64,000 nt of DNA from Agrypnia vestita. Its lineage: Eukaryota; Arthropoda; Insecta; Trichoptera; Phryganeidae. The notes under the pieces were generated by a model. The model did no database searches. It saw only the letters and a list, made by a program, of their open reading frames with translations, and was not told where the DNA came from. The stretch spans positions 1 to 64,000 of the forward strand of contig JADDOH010000501.1 in assembly GCA_016648135.1 (NCBI GenBank), in the 5' to 3' direction. Of this stretch, positions 34,066 through 45,657 are shown in pieces; the stretch's first letter is position 1; every line of letters starts with the position of its first letter. The position numbers and the translations under genes are program-made.

Positions 34066-34785
34066 TCGATCCAAAGTTTTTTTGGCAGACAAGCTACCTA
34101 CGAGTTAAAAGAAGGGGAGTAAAAAAAGTTTTAATACTATTTTTAACCTTATTTTACTAGAACTTCGACAATATACAGAGTACCTCATACCTAGAACCAA
34201 AACTTTAAGGAAGTTTTTTTCGAGAATCGATTAGAAAATATTATTTACACTTTGGGTAAACAAAATTTCAACAGTTAACTAAGCAACATCGAAATTTTAT
34301 TTGATTTGTATCAAAGTAAATGAAATTTTAATATTCAATAAAAATTACGTTTATATCATTCTAATGTTAGAATAGAAATATCTAAATATTCGTTGTCTGT
34401 TTGTCCCGTAAGTCCGTAACTTCCTGGAATTCAGGGTGAAAAACAAAATTACACGGCTGGAGAGACGCTCGAACTTTGAACGTGCGGACGGCAGCGCGGC
34501 GACTAGACGACCCACATCCCCGCCATCGCTTCTCCGTGGTCCGTCAAAAATATACTTTATATATTACACATTGTAAGAGGTTAGCTAAGATGCGAACCAT
34601 TAATTTACGTCTTCTAGGTTCGACGCTTGACAGGCTTTTTATTTTAACATGTACTGGCTGTTCGTGCCCGGCGTTGCACGGGTTAGGGATTAAGTTTAAA
34701 ATAATGTTGTGGGAAGAAACAAACGTTCCATTATTTTGCAAAGCGTCCAATAAAAACAATATTTCAATTTAATCTAGACTGGGAT
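34066..34785. other. No gene recognised
   Basis: A GC-richer patch at 34460-34540 lacks splice context and family features. Confidence 0.4.
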
Positions 34786-35075
34786 GAATGGGATGTCCAG
34801 TGGGGAAATGTGGCGCATGTTTTCCACCGGAGCCTAAAGAATATGTATGCGTCATTTGGGCCAGATCTATCAAACGGAACAGATTTGCATGGAGAATATA
34901 TCAGGGGAAAGGGTGGGGTAATGGAGGAGGCGGGAAATGTCGCCCATGTTACCCGCCGGGTCCTAAAGAATATGTATGCAAAATTTGGGCCAGATCGGTC
35001 AAACGGTGTAGATTTGTATAGAGAACAGACAGACAGGCATTGAGTTTTATAGGTATAGATAAATAAATAAATAAT
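34786..35075 (+). mobile_element. LINE 3'-UTR-like segment, internally duplicated
   Basis: Two tandem units of about 123 bp each carry TAAAGAATATGTATGC, TTTGGGCCAGATC, TCAAACGG and AGATTTG. The second runs into AACAGACAGACAGGC and an AAATAAATAAAT end. The wording TTTGGGCCAGATCGGTCAAA then ACAGACAGACAG is common at 3' ends of RTE-like LINEs in insects. Frames over it are shadows. Confidence 0.6.
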
Positions 35076-35474
35076 ATTTAAATTATGTATGGTTAGTTGA
35101 AAATAAATGTTAAATTTGTTGTCATTTATTTCCATAACTGTAGACATTTTACTCAAAGTGTAAAGAATATTTTTTATTCAAAATTTAACAAAGATAACTA
35201 ACTCCTCCGAAGTTGTTGCTACTAGCTATGAGACAAGCATGCAAGGTACGAGTATATATAAAATTATTATTAACTGATAATTGATTGGCTTCTTTAATAT
35301 ATCTTATTGGCTTTAGATATAAAGCAATATTATTATCTTTTTATATCTAAAGTCAATACAAGGTGTTTAAGATAAGCCAAAATACAAAACTATTATCATT
35401 AAAGAGCCATTTTATAAATGCCATTGTGTTACATTAACGTAGTAATACCCATTTAATCATCTTCATGTGTTAGA

Positions 35475-35628
35475 TACAGTAAAACTCCGTTTATTCGAGC
35501 CCCGAGAATTCGAAATTCGTCATAATTCGAAAATTTTAAAAAAATAATCCCAAAATGATGATTTCATAGTTCATCAACCCCGATACTTCGTGATTCAAAA
35601 TAATTTTAAATTATTTTGAATCACGAAG
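35475..35628. mobile_element. pogo/Tigger-like terminal fragment and hairpin
   Basis: TACAGTAAAACTCCGTTTAT with ATTCGAGCC resembles a Tigger-type TIR. A perfect 21-bp-arm hairpin (35586-35606 and 35608-35628, CTTCGTGATTCAAAATAATT) follows. No transposase or partner end was found. Confidence 0.5.
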
Positions 35629-36067
35629 CGCTATAAATTAATACATTTTATATCACATGATTGGAAACTTTTGAAAATTAATTTAAATTATCAAAAACTA
35701 ATAATGCGTGGTACCTTGGGAATCCGCTTTATATATTTATACATATTATGTCTCGATCCCTAAAATTTATGAATCCTAAGCATGCTTTCTTACGTTGGTT
35801 TGCGATAAACTCTCCTTCTTGAACGCTTTAAAAAAATTGATCAGTTTTTTTTAATTCCTGTTTATTTAGATTGTCTTTTTCTAATAACTTGTGTTTTACT
35901 CAAGTTTTCCATTCTTATTCGCCAAAATTTCAGCCATCCCCCTTTACCCCACCCCTCCCCTGATATATTTTCTGTACAAATACAAATACACCGCTAAGGC
36001 CAATAGTTAGCTCAATTGGTTCTCCAGTACAAGCTCGCAAAATATTTAGCTTCTCACTTACAACCTA

Positions 36068-36305
36068 TTGTCAAAAAAAGACTTGTACGTACACAACGCG
36101 GAACATTTTATTGAACTCATCTCTGACATAACATTACTAGACACATACATACTAGTCAGTTTTGACGTTGTTACCCCTTTCACGGATATTCCGATACCAG
36201 AAGCGCTAGAAACCATTAAAAGTAAATACGAACATTATAGAACTAATGGAACATTGCCTCAACAACACATATTTCCAATACGAAGGACAAATGTACAAAC
36301 AAATT
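36068..36305 (+). pseudogene. Short Penelope-like RT fragment
   Basis: The frame contains LYVHNAEHFIELISDITLLD then YILVSFDVVTPFTDIPIPEAL. This is the Penelope RT segment FVxxIxxI...LVSFDVVSLFTxIPxxEAL with S-L changed to T-P. It is truncated on both sides and too diverged to derive from the copy at 26-28 kb. The stretch 36310-36820 holds nothing else recognised. Confidence 0.75.
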
Positions 36306-36828
36306 AAAGGCGCTTCCTGTAATTGCTCAATAAACTCTTTAACAGTGACCTATCTTCTCCCGTCTGTGATCATGATCATAAGCACAACTTGGTGGCTGTT
36401 AAACATATAATCATCACACTGTCCTATTTGATTTTAGAACTTTTGTTTTTGTCATTATCGAGATGTTCTGTGATTCCTTGAAATCTCTCCGACGCCAGGG
36501 TTTCTTGAATATTTCACAAAGTGTCGAGGTACTTCATCTTTTATTGTCTATTAATTTCATGTTATACAAACATTACCTTGTAACCTTTGCATAAAATAAC
36601 ATATGTTACCTATAATCTACTTTACTCTCTTGACCGCAACTCCAACTTGTGTGACTTTGTGGTTGAAATTTATTCTAATAAATTATATTAATATACCTGA
36701 AACAACCACATTTGGTTCATTTTTATATTTTTCTATTTGACGTTTAGTTAAAAAAAAAAATAAGAAAAATACTTCATCATTATCATCATTTTATATTTTA
36801 TACTTGTGCAGTAATTTTATAAGTCATA

Positions 36829-38115
36829 TTAGGTCCTTACATATGAAATTGAGGTTTTGCCGTACTGGCAAATTTGATCTCAAATATCTTCTCTTTGGTT
36901 AGGAATTCCAAATCCAAATTTATACAGCTATTTACTCATGTATTTGTGTTTTGAAAATTATAATTCATTTGTTTTTTCCTCAATTGTTTTTTTCTTTGCG
37001 TCACTCAGTTTACAAAATGAAAAACTTGAAATATCGCGTTATTTACGAGTACGAGTTCCACCGTGGCACCAGTGCTGCAGAAACGGCTCGAAGGATTAAT
37101 GATGTGTATGGCGACGGTGCCGCAAAAGAAAACACAGTGCGTTTTTGGTTCCAACGTTTTCGTTCTGGAAATTTCGACCTGCAGACAAAAGCCCCGTGGA
37201 CGGCCGGAGACCAAAGTTGATAATGAAGAATTGAAGGCTATTGTGGAAGCGGATCCATCGCAAACCACATCCGAGTTAGCTGCAGGCTGCGGTGTTAGTG
37301 ATAAAACTGTTGTAATCCACTTGAAACAAATTGGTAAGGTGAAAAAGCTTGAAAGGTGGGTACCTCACGAATTGAGTGAAGCAAATCAACAAACGCGCGT
37401 TGACTGCTGCGTTGCATTACTCAACCGGCACAATAATGAAGGGATTTAAAATCGAATCATTACCTGTGATGAAAAGTGGATCCTGTACGATAATCGGAAG
37501 CGCTCATCGCAATGGCTGAACCCTGCCGAACCAGCCAAACCATGCCCCAAGCGAAAATTGACTCCAAAAAAGTTACTTGTGAGCGTTTGGTGGACTAGTG
37601 CTGGTGTCGTTCACTACAGCTTTCTTAAATCTGGCCAGACGATTACGGCCGATGTCTATTGTCAGCAACTGCAAACCATGATGGAAAAGCTAGCTGCTAA
37701 ACAAACGAGGCTGGTTAATCGCTCTAGGCCACTGCTGCTTCATGATAACGCTAGACCACACACTGCACAACAGACGGCTACCAAATTAGAGGAGCTTCAA
37801 TTGGAATGTCTAAGACATCCACCGTACTCTCCGGACCTTGCCCCAACAGATTACCATTTTTTTCGAAATTTGGATAACTTCTTGCAAAGGAAAAAATTCA
37901 ACTCCGATGGGGCAGTCCAAACCGCCTTCAAAGATTTTATTGATTCCCGTCCGAATGGTTTTTTTAGTAAAGGGATCGATGAAATACCTATGAGATGGCA
38001 AAAGTGCATAGATAGCAATGGTACATACTTTGATTAAATAAATATATTATAATAAAAAAAAATCGGCTTTATATTCCTCCCATACTAAACATCAATTTCA
38101 TATGTAAGGACCTAA
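36829..38115 (+). mobile_element. mariner transposon, complete ends
   Basis: Inverted ends TTAGGTCCTTACATATGAAA (36829) and its complement ending 38115 are perfect for at least 26 bases, with a TA duplication at 36827-36828 and 38116-38117. The length of 1287 bp is typical of the family. Confidence 0.95.
37017..38037 (+). pseudogene. mariner transposase, one frameshift and one stop
   Basis: The protein, about 340 residues if whole, would cut and paste the element. An N-terminal helix-turn-helix (RVIYEYEFHRGTSAAETARR, NTVRFWFQRFRSG) is followed by a frame change near 37183-37195 at the RGRPETKVD linker. The second helix-turn-helix and the WVPHEL motif come next, then a TAA stop at 37447-37449 just before the first catalytic box. 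The catalytic boxes TCDEKWILYDN, LLHDNARPHTA and PPYSPDLAPTDYHFF keep all three aspartates (DD34D type). The style resembles the cecropia/mellifera group. No functional protein is possible from this copy, but its intact ends could be mobilised in trans. Confidence 0.93.
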
Positions 38116-38464
38116 TATAACTTGTTTAATTTTTACAAATTAAATTTTTCATAATTTTTCATTATTATCATTAGTCATTTTTTTTATTTAACCACATGAA
38201 ATTATTTAAACATAATTATTATATTAATCCCTTTTTCCACTTACGTGTCAGTTTTCATTGTTTACGTATATCAGATGAGATGTGACTCAACTGCATCTCC
38301 ACAAGTCTTGGTTAATAAATAAATTAATGCGATTAAATAAAAAGTCAATTATATGCTTTCGTTGCTGTTTTAGAAAAAAATATTAATAATTATAGTATGT
38401 ATTACGTATATAAATAATATTTATAGACACATTATATACCTATGGATGTCTCATAGAGACGAAG

Positions 38465-38506
38465 CTATTTTTATTTATGGAACGGAAGTTCCATAAATAA
38501 AAATAG
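38465..38506. repeat. Short perfect hairpin
   Basis: Arms CTATTTTTATTTATGGAAC are inverted around GGAA. The preceding TCTCATAGAGACGAAG is the same word found at the ends of the palindrome family at 44106 and 55100, so this is probably a tiny relative. Confidence 0.65.
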
Positions 38507-38699
38507 GTCTGATCAGTCGGCTATATGTTGATGGAATATCAAATTGGAAACAATGCAAAAGAGAAAGGGAGTATAATAAAAACTTGGTTTTTATGGGTTA
38601 GTTTTTTTTAAATCAACTGAAATTTAGTGTTGCCCAAAATTTTTATTATAATATCATAAATTATATTTTTCAGTGTAGAAATATGTAAAGATATTTTTT

Positions 38700-40870
38700 T
38701 GTTTTGCTTTATTTTCTACGTTTGTTTCAAAGAACTTTTTCCAGGGTAATGAAAGATAGAATAGTGCATATAAATGTTTGCTTTTCTCTTGTAATATAGA
38801 TGTATGGGCATTTTCAAACAAATTTGCACAAGTGTATTTAAAAATTTATTTTTTGATGTAGAAAAATTTGATGTAAAATTTTTTGTTTTGTTGATGTGAA
38901 GGTTTTCAAAAAACATTTTTCCGAATAAAGAAAGATAGAATAGAAAAAAAATTAAGTTAGGTTTGTTACATAGAACTCCTTTTTTACAGGGATACTTTTG
39001 GTTTCTTACGTCTTCAAACGTGTCATTCTGCTTTTGTGGTTTTCTCCAGTGAGTTGAAGCGCGATTTCGGTTTTGAAAGCTTCTGATGGTGAGTGACGTG
39101 ACGGTCAATTTTCATAAAATATATCATTATCATATATTACAATAGCGGATGTACAATTGGCCGCGCACCGGCAATCACTGGCCGCGAAGCAGTCGCCATC
39201 GTCTTTGTTTTTTTTGTTTTCAGTTTTCCTCCGTGAGTAGAAGCGCGATTTCAGTTACGAAAGTTTCTGGTGATGGGTGAGGTGACGCTCAATTTTTTTA
39301 ATATACTGGGAGGTAATTTGCCCCCCGTGGTTACGGCACCATGTTGGGAGGTAATTTTGTATCGCGGTCGAGATCAGCGTGCGGTTGCCGCACTGGAAGA
39401 GTTTTGGCATATCCAGCTCTGAGGGAGTCCGCTTGATCTGACCATCGCCTTTCCCCACCGACTGCCAGGGAGATACATGAGGCAAGTGTTTCGTGAATTC
39501 GACGAATCAACTCAGTATTGTGTGAATATGAGGAGCTACTATGGGAAATTTATATGACTGGTTTAGGTGGACTTTACAATTTCAACTGAAAACAGATTGA
39601 GTAGATAATACAATTTATTATAATAAGTTTTTATAATACAAGAAAATCTGGTTATTTTTATGTTACCTATTATTAACTATCTGAACCTGCATTTGTATAT
39701 TAATGTTAATTAAATGAGAATCGGCCACTATCCCTAAGCTGAATCAATCAATAAAATCATTTCGAAATCATGGATTAAATCACTAAATCTACATCGATGA
39801 TTTCCGCGAGACGATGATCTGGAATGTGCTACTGCGTTGGGGCGGCACCATCCTTAGAAGAGCTGCTGGGATGTAACAGGAGGTGTTCGCGCACATCATG
39901 ATCCTCATGGCTTCGCATTCTTCGCGTCCGTCGTCCAACCAGCTCCTGCTACTCCAATCCTTGAATATCTAGCTTCCGAAGATTTCCTCCAGATTTAGAT
40001 AAACGCGCGCTCTCATTTTGTGATATCGTGTGATTGATCTCTAGCGAGTTAATCATGGATGATTATTTTGATTTGGATTAAAGATATTCCACCTACTCGA
40101 GGGTACGAAATATGTCACCTCGAAGATGATGACATTGTATAATTTAGTTATAATAGCAATGTTCAGATATATAATCGATGGAGTGCATTCCATCGTGTAG
40201 TAATTAACGATCTATCATGATCTAGTAAAGTACAGGTCTTACTCACGTGCCACTGCATTGCGAATCTAATTCACTACTGAATTAAGAATTAATACTATGT
40301 TTAAATGAAATTTAACTTGTCTACATCATGCGATTACGATGCTATGCGGTTACGAGATATGAAATAACGAGGTACGATGTATGAGGTATGAGGCATGACG
40401 TAGGAGGGTTCTGTAAAATGAGAACAAATATAACAATTAGAATAATACCTTGGGTTTTTGCTGTCAGAATGGAAGTACAGTTTCGATGTTATACGGGAGG
40501 AGATGAAGATCCTACTTCCCGAACCCTCGAAATATGGAGTGATTGCAATCAGCACATCACGTAAAAGAGAGATATTACCGCGATGCGGGGGTTTTTATAG
40601 GCTCGTGCTATAACAATGTTACACCATAGTGTTGTGCATCTGTCAAACTTTCGTTCTCGAATTATTTTATTTTATTTTATCTGCCTATCTTTTATTTCGC
40701 CACAATTCATACATATTATAATAACGCAACAGATACAATTGGCAGCGCAACGGCAATCATTGGTCGCAAAGAAGCCGCGATTGTCTTTGTTTTTTATTGA
40801 TTTCGGTTATGACAGTTTCTGGTGATGGGTGAGGTGACGGTGACGCGGTGACGAGGTGACGCTCAGGGTT
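38700..40870. repeat. Array of diverged duplicated segments (repeat H)
   Basis: Recurring blocks include TTTGTTTCAAAGAAC then AAAGATAGAATAG (38720, a variant at 38905, and at 42322 and 43882). ACAATTGGCCGCGC then CAATCA..GGCCGCGAAGCAG occurs at about 39150, 40736 and 42180. AAGCGCGATTTCAG/GG with TTTCTGGTGATGGGTGAGG occurs at 39055, 39240 and 40815. They continue past the MITE insertion to 42450 and 43860-44090, so the MITE, solo LTR and TIR element landed in this array. No gene was recognised: the 39255-39485 minus frame lacks splice support. Confidence 0.6.
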
Positions 40871-40879
40871 AGTTAAAAT

Positions 40880-42132
40880 TAGTGATGGGTCGTCGACGTA
40901 TTTACCGTCGACGAAACGAGACCATCCACGTCCGTCCACCGACGAGACGATCAACTAGTTGACACGTCGACTTCGTTACGCGGACGTTCTATCTAAACAT
41001 CGGGACGATGGTCAACTGTCTACGGTTCGACGCGACACTGCTCGACGGCTCAACCGTTGGCTATTTTTATTACGTTAATTTTTAAAATTTACAGAAGTTC
41101 GAAGGAATATAGTTTCGGGGAAAGTAAAACCGCTACTTGTGCTTATATGTAAAAAGAAATATTTTATTATTTATTTGTTTACGCACATTATAGGCTTTTA
41201 TATATAATAAAGAAATAAGTAGGTATACACAACTATATCAGGTGTAAGCAGTAAAATATTACTTCAATAAAAAATAAAATAATTAAACAGAATTGTTTTA
41301 TTTTATACAGCGCAAAATTGGGAATTCACCGAAACGTCGCACGTACACATCGCACAAATCAAGTAAAAAATAATAAATAATAGCTTATTAAACCTATCTC
41401 ACCCTATGCATGCATTCAAATTTCAAGTCTCTGTCATAGTTCATGTACACAGATCTGCACTCTATGGTCGTGTACTTTAGAGTTGAAATGAAATTACGAC
41501 GTCTATGGCGTCTACAAGTCGACAGCGAGAGATGAGAGAGAAATAAACGGAGACGTTTTGTCTTGCTCTCACTCGTTGCTTTGCACTATGTTGAATTTCG
41601 AATCGTGCACCGTCCACAGCGTCCGCCGTCCACCGTCTACGTATTCAATTATTCCATGCGATAAACGTAAACCGTCGACGCGTCGACGCAATGTCAACGG
41701 TTGAATTCAACTAGTCCGTCCATTCAATGCCCATCCCTAATCGATACTGTACTCATGGGTAGTATCGGAAAAAAGCATCGAAACAAAAATATCGATACTT
41801 CAAAGTATCGAGTACATTTCAAAGGGCCTGATTTATAGCTCTGACCGGGCTAACTACGTATCATACCCCCCCCCTCCCCGGATCAGAATTTTCAAATTCA
41901 AGTATCTATTTTAGTTAGAAAAGATAAATGGACGTTAACGTCAGTGAAATGAAAAAAGAAACGATCAAATCTTGCTCTCGCTCGTTGCTTTGCACTACGT
42001 TAAATCTCGAATCGTCAACTGTCCACCGTCTACGAATTCAACTAGTCCATGTGATAAACGTAAACCGTCGACGCGTCGACGCAACGTCAACGGTTGATTT
42101 CAACTAGTCCGTCCATTCAACGCCCAACCCTA
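40880..42132 (-). mobile_element. Chimeric hAT MITE: family M ends enclosing a piece of hAT B
   Basis: From left to right: a complete family M copy in reverse (40880-41739, TAGTGATGGGTCG to CCCATCCCTA), a 231-base piece of hAT B in reverse (41740-41970), then the 5' part of a second M copy in reverse (41971-42132, ending CAACGCCCAACCCTA). The outer flanks GTTAAAAT (40872-40879) and GTTGAAAT (42133-42140) are 8-bp duplications with one mismatch. The inner junction ATCGATAC at 41740 is the complement of the GTATCGAT duplication of the M copy at 51812, so this block was built from an M-inside-B arrangement. Confidence 0.85.
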
Positions 42133-42454
42133 GTTGAAATATATAATTATCATCATACGTATTAAAATAGCGCAGCAGGTACAATTGGCCGCGCAGCGAC
42201 AATCATTGGCCGCGAAGCAGTAGTCACCTGCCATCATCAGTCTGTCATAGCCGCCCGCAGGGATTGACGTATAGCAAATACAAGTGTTAAAAAGTTAAGT
42301 TTTTATTTTTGTTTACTAGGTTTGTTTCAATGAACATTTTCAAGAATAAAGAAGGATAGAGTAACGTGAATTAGTGTGTGTTTTTCTGATGTATTAAAGT
42401 AGTGTGTGCATTATTGAACAGATTTATGGAATTATAATAATATTTTTTTAATAT

Positions 42455-43062
42455 TGTAATGAGGCTAAAAAAATCACACACTTCTGTCAAAGTGGCAGTT
42501 GTTTGAAGTTGACACAATACTACCGAAGGATCTGGAATCACCTCTAACTTTCGAGTGAAGTTTTCAGAAAAATCTGGAAAGTACGAGTACTTGCTAGTAA
42601 ACATGGGAAACGTCTGGATAACAGCATTAGCCATATAAATACGACGCACGGGAGTAAGGTGTGAGTTGTTTTCCGAATGCAGTTGAAAGGCGATAACAAA
42701 GCGAAGATAGCCGCGAGCGGCGGGTCAGGCCGGTAGCGGCGAGTCGCCAGTGGTGCCAAGCGAGCGGTAATTTGACAGCGATTCTAGAAAGTTCTTACGT
42801 AGCGAGATAAACCGAAGCGAAATTAATAAGTGCGGAAATTGATGGAGTATTCTAGTAAACAGTGAATAAAGTGTTAAAGCGAATAAAAAGTGTCTATTTA
42901 CGAGTGATAAATTTGCGAAATAGTTTAATTTAAGGAATAGCGTTATATTTAATAGTGATAAGCGATTGTGTACGTTAGTTTAATTAATTAATCGGTATTC
43001 AATAAATCCATCATTAAATCCCAGCGTTCCATTAACTTCTCCTTCAGCCACGACACATTACA
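42455..43062 (+). mobile_element. Solo LTR, 608 bp, Ty3-like 4-bp target duplication
   Basis: Ends TGTAATG and CATTACA are perfectly inverted, and ATAT flanks both sides (42451-42454, 43063-43066). A CATATAAATA promoter box lies near 42632-42641, and an AATAAA near 42864 is followed by AT-rich sequence. No internal retroviral sequence flanks it, so it is an LTR-LTR recombination product. Orientation follows the TATA box and AATAAA order. Confidence 0.85.
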
Positions 43063-43095
43063 ATATAAAAAATGTGAACCTTTAAGTGAAGTTTT

Positions 43096-43858
43096 AAGCC
43101 ATGTATTCACTAGGGGACAAATTGTCCCTCAACAGCACGCGCGGCATAGAGTCTACGTGACGTTGCAACGTCGTGCACTGTTCCGCGACCTCGCGCACAA
43201 CATAGCGCGGCATTTCTACGTGCCATGGCAATGTTGCCATGCGCACGGTACCCGAGCGTACTCACTGCAACATTCCGCGGAGCGTCAGTACCACGTGGTA
43301 TGTTTACAAGTGAATACGCAGGCGCTGTATCTGTCAAGATGACAATGCGGGGAAACGATATCGTTCTTGAACTCATCGAGCTGTATCGATCGAAGATCGC
43401 ATAGAATGTCCGTCCTTCTTTCTCTTTGCAGTAAATAATTTCGCATTCTCCCCTTTTTTCTCCTCTTACTTTTTGATAAACTCATTAACATAAACAGATA
43501 CGTGGCTATCATCATAACCTCATAGGGCGATATATTTCCGCGACGTCTGGAAAACAATAATTATTTGCAAAAAGGACCTTTTTTTTAATTATATTCAATT
43601 TACTACAGTAAAACCTCGTTAATTTGAAATTGCGACCCAAAAAAACATTTCGAATTGCGCTGAACCCCGTTTTCGCCAAATGAGATACCGCAGCTGTCAA
43701 CATAAGCTCATCGGGTGACATTTCCGCGACAAGATATGCGAGTCCCGGTGTGTACACGTCAAATGACCGCTTCATTGTCCCCGAAACATGAGCGTAGATG
43801 TTGATGCGACATGCCGAGCGGAATGTTTCGCGATTTGTCCCCTAGTGAATACATGGCT
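43096..43858. mobile_element. TIR element F, unclassified DNA transposon or MITE
   Basis: AAGCCATGTATTCACTAGGG GACAAAT at 43096 is inverted at 43832-43858 without mismatch over 27 bases. Inside is a GC-rich part with CGCGGCAT and CGTTGCAACG words and a pogo-like CAGTAAAACCTCGTTAATTT at about 43606. No clear target duplication or transposase was found, so the superfamily is open. Confidence 0.75.
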
Positions 43859-44105
43859 TTATGCTTACTCTTATTTACTAGGTTTGTCAAAAAGTACTTT
43901 ATCTAGGATAAAGAAAGAAAGATTCGATGTTCCATCATCTACTCGGCTATCTACATCGGGGAAAAAAAGTAAAAAAAAAACAAAAAAAATATCCTTAACA
44001 TCGTAGACCTCTGCACTTTTCATCAATTGATTCAATAATTTTATTCAGAATATTTTGAGTTTGTTCAAATCTTTCAGAACAGTGCTGGATTTATGTCACA
44101 GAGAC

Positions 44106-44852
44106 ATTATTAATCAATTAGTGTATATTATAGATATCTCACAGAGACGAAACTGTATTAATTATGGGAAAGTAGGTATAGAAGTCATTTTTGGGTGTAA
44201 CAGGACTTATGACCTGTCTTTAGGTAGGCTTGAGTGATCACTTTACACAATTGTAACATTCACCATTTCCACCCATGATAGAATATACCATGCTTATTCA
44301 TTTTTTGGAAGTTGTATATATGTTTAAATTGCGTGAAGCTTTCATATATGAGTTGTAAGCGCTTTTTGCATGCGGCCTGTACAAAGCCATTTTGATTCCC
44401 CTAAATCCCCACAGATGTCGCTAATGAGAAAATCTACAATTGATTTTACGGAATTTTGAAGGCAATATTTCATTACACATAATAAAAGTATATTGCCTTC
44501 AAAATTCCGTAAAATCAATTGTAGATTTTCTCATTAGCGACATCTGTGGGGATTTAGGGGAATCAAAATGGCTTTGTACAGGCCGCATGCAAAAAGCGCT
44601 TACAACTCATATATGAAAGCTTCACGCAATTTGAACATATATACAACTTCCAAAAAATGAATAAGCATGGTATATTCTATCATGGGTGGAAATGGTGAAT
44701 GTTACAATTGTGTAAAGTGATCACTCAAGCCTACCTAAAGACAGGTCATAAGTCCTGTTACACCCAAAAATGACTTCTATACCTACTTTCCCATAATTAA
44801 TACAGTTTCGTCTCTGTGAGATATCTATAATATACACTAATTGATCAATAAT
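44106..44852. repeat. Near-perfect 747-bp palindrome (long-TIR foldback element)
   Basis: Two 363-base arms (44106-44468 and 44490-44852) flank a 21-base spacer. Comparing the arms, I noted only about two differences. The outermost part carries TATAGATATCTCACAGAGACG, the same terminal word as the divergent element at 55100-55332 and the small hairpin at 38465. The single frame 44055-44237 is chance. Confidence 0.92.
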
Positions 44853-45540
44853 TTTATGTTGTGAGTAAAGAAGTGCCTACAATAAAAACATTGCTTAAAG
44901 CATTAAAATAATCAATTGGTTACCAAGGTAATATTTAAATATATTTATAATATCTGTATATTTATATTTTGCTTGAGGTTTCCGCGAGCGTTATTGTATG
45001 TGACAAAAGTAGATAGATTCTGGAATATCTCACGTTTTCTGTAGATGGTCTCCCTGTAGGGACACGAAAAAAGTATCGATATTTTGTGGTATCGAGTACT
45101 TTTCTTCGATACCGATACTTTTGTACTCGATACTTTCTATTCGATAATGTTACTCAATGAGTACTTTTTGGCAAGTATCGATACCTTTAAAAATTTGGCT
45201 AAGCAGCTCATGTTTATGACAACGCCATCTAGTTCAATCATAGCATTCTAAAACATTCCATTGCGTTGGTATAATTGCAAGCACAAGCAATCTAGTGTGT
45301 CATGGAACGAATAGATGGTACTGTCGAATTACGATAGTAAGTAACTGACATAATATTCAATTTCTTTCTAATCTGTGACTGTGTTTATTTCACGCTTTGT
45401 TTCATAGTTATTTATTTGGCGACCACATTATTGCGGACTGCGATTGATTGTTTATTGGGCTTGCCGCTTAACCGTACTTGATTTATTCAAGTGTAATACT
45501 ATTGTTCAGTGCTGTGTATATTTGAGTCGTAATTAGAGAA

Positions 45541-45657
45541 ATGCCGCATAGTAAGAGTGAACTTTGGCAATATTTTGTCAAGGTTAACAACAACAAAGTA
45601 ATACAAGATTTGTTTCAACACCTTAAAATCTTCAGGGAATACGTCAAACATGAATAA
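45541..45657 (+). pseudogene. Remnant of hAT BED-finger transposase start
   Basis: A 38-residue frame begins MPHSKSELWQYFVKVNNNK and continues DLFQHLKIFREYVKH. The spacing W..F....then LxxHL...H is that of a BED zinc finger at the N-terminus of hAT transposases, but the Cys-x2-Cys part between NNNK and LFQHL is missing. This fits an internal deletion of an autonomous parent. Confidence 0.6.

Noticed and set aside
39255..39485. Minus-strand exon (QSVGKGDGQIKRTPSELD)
   Set aside because: No acceptor or donor at suitable places, and it sits within duplicated non-coding segments.
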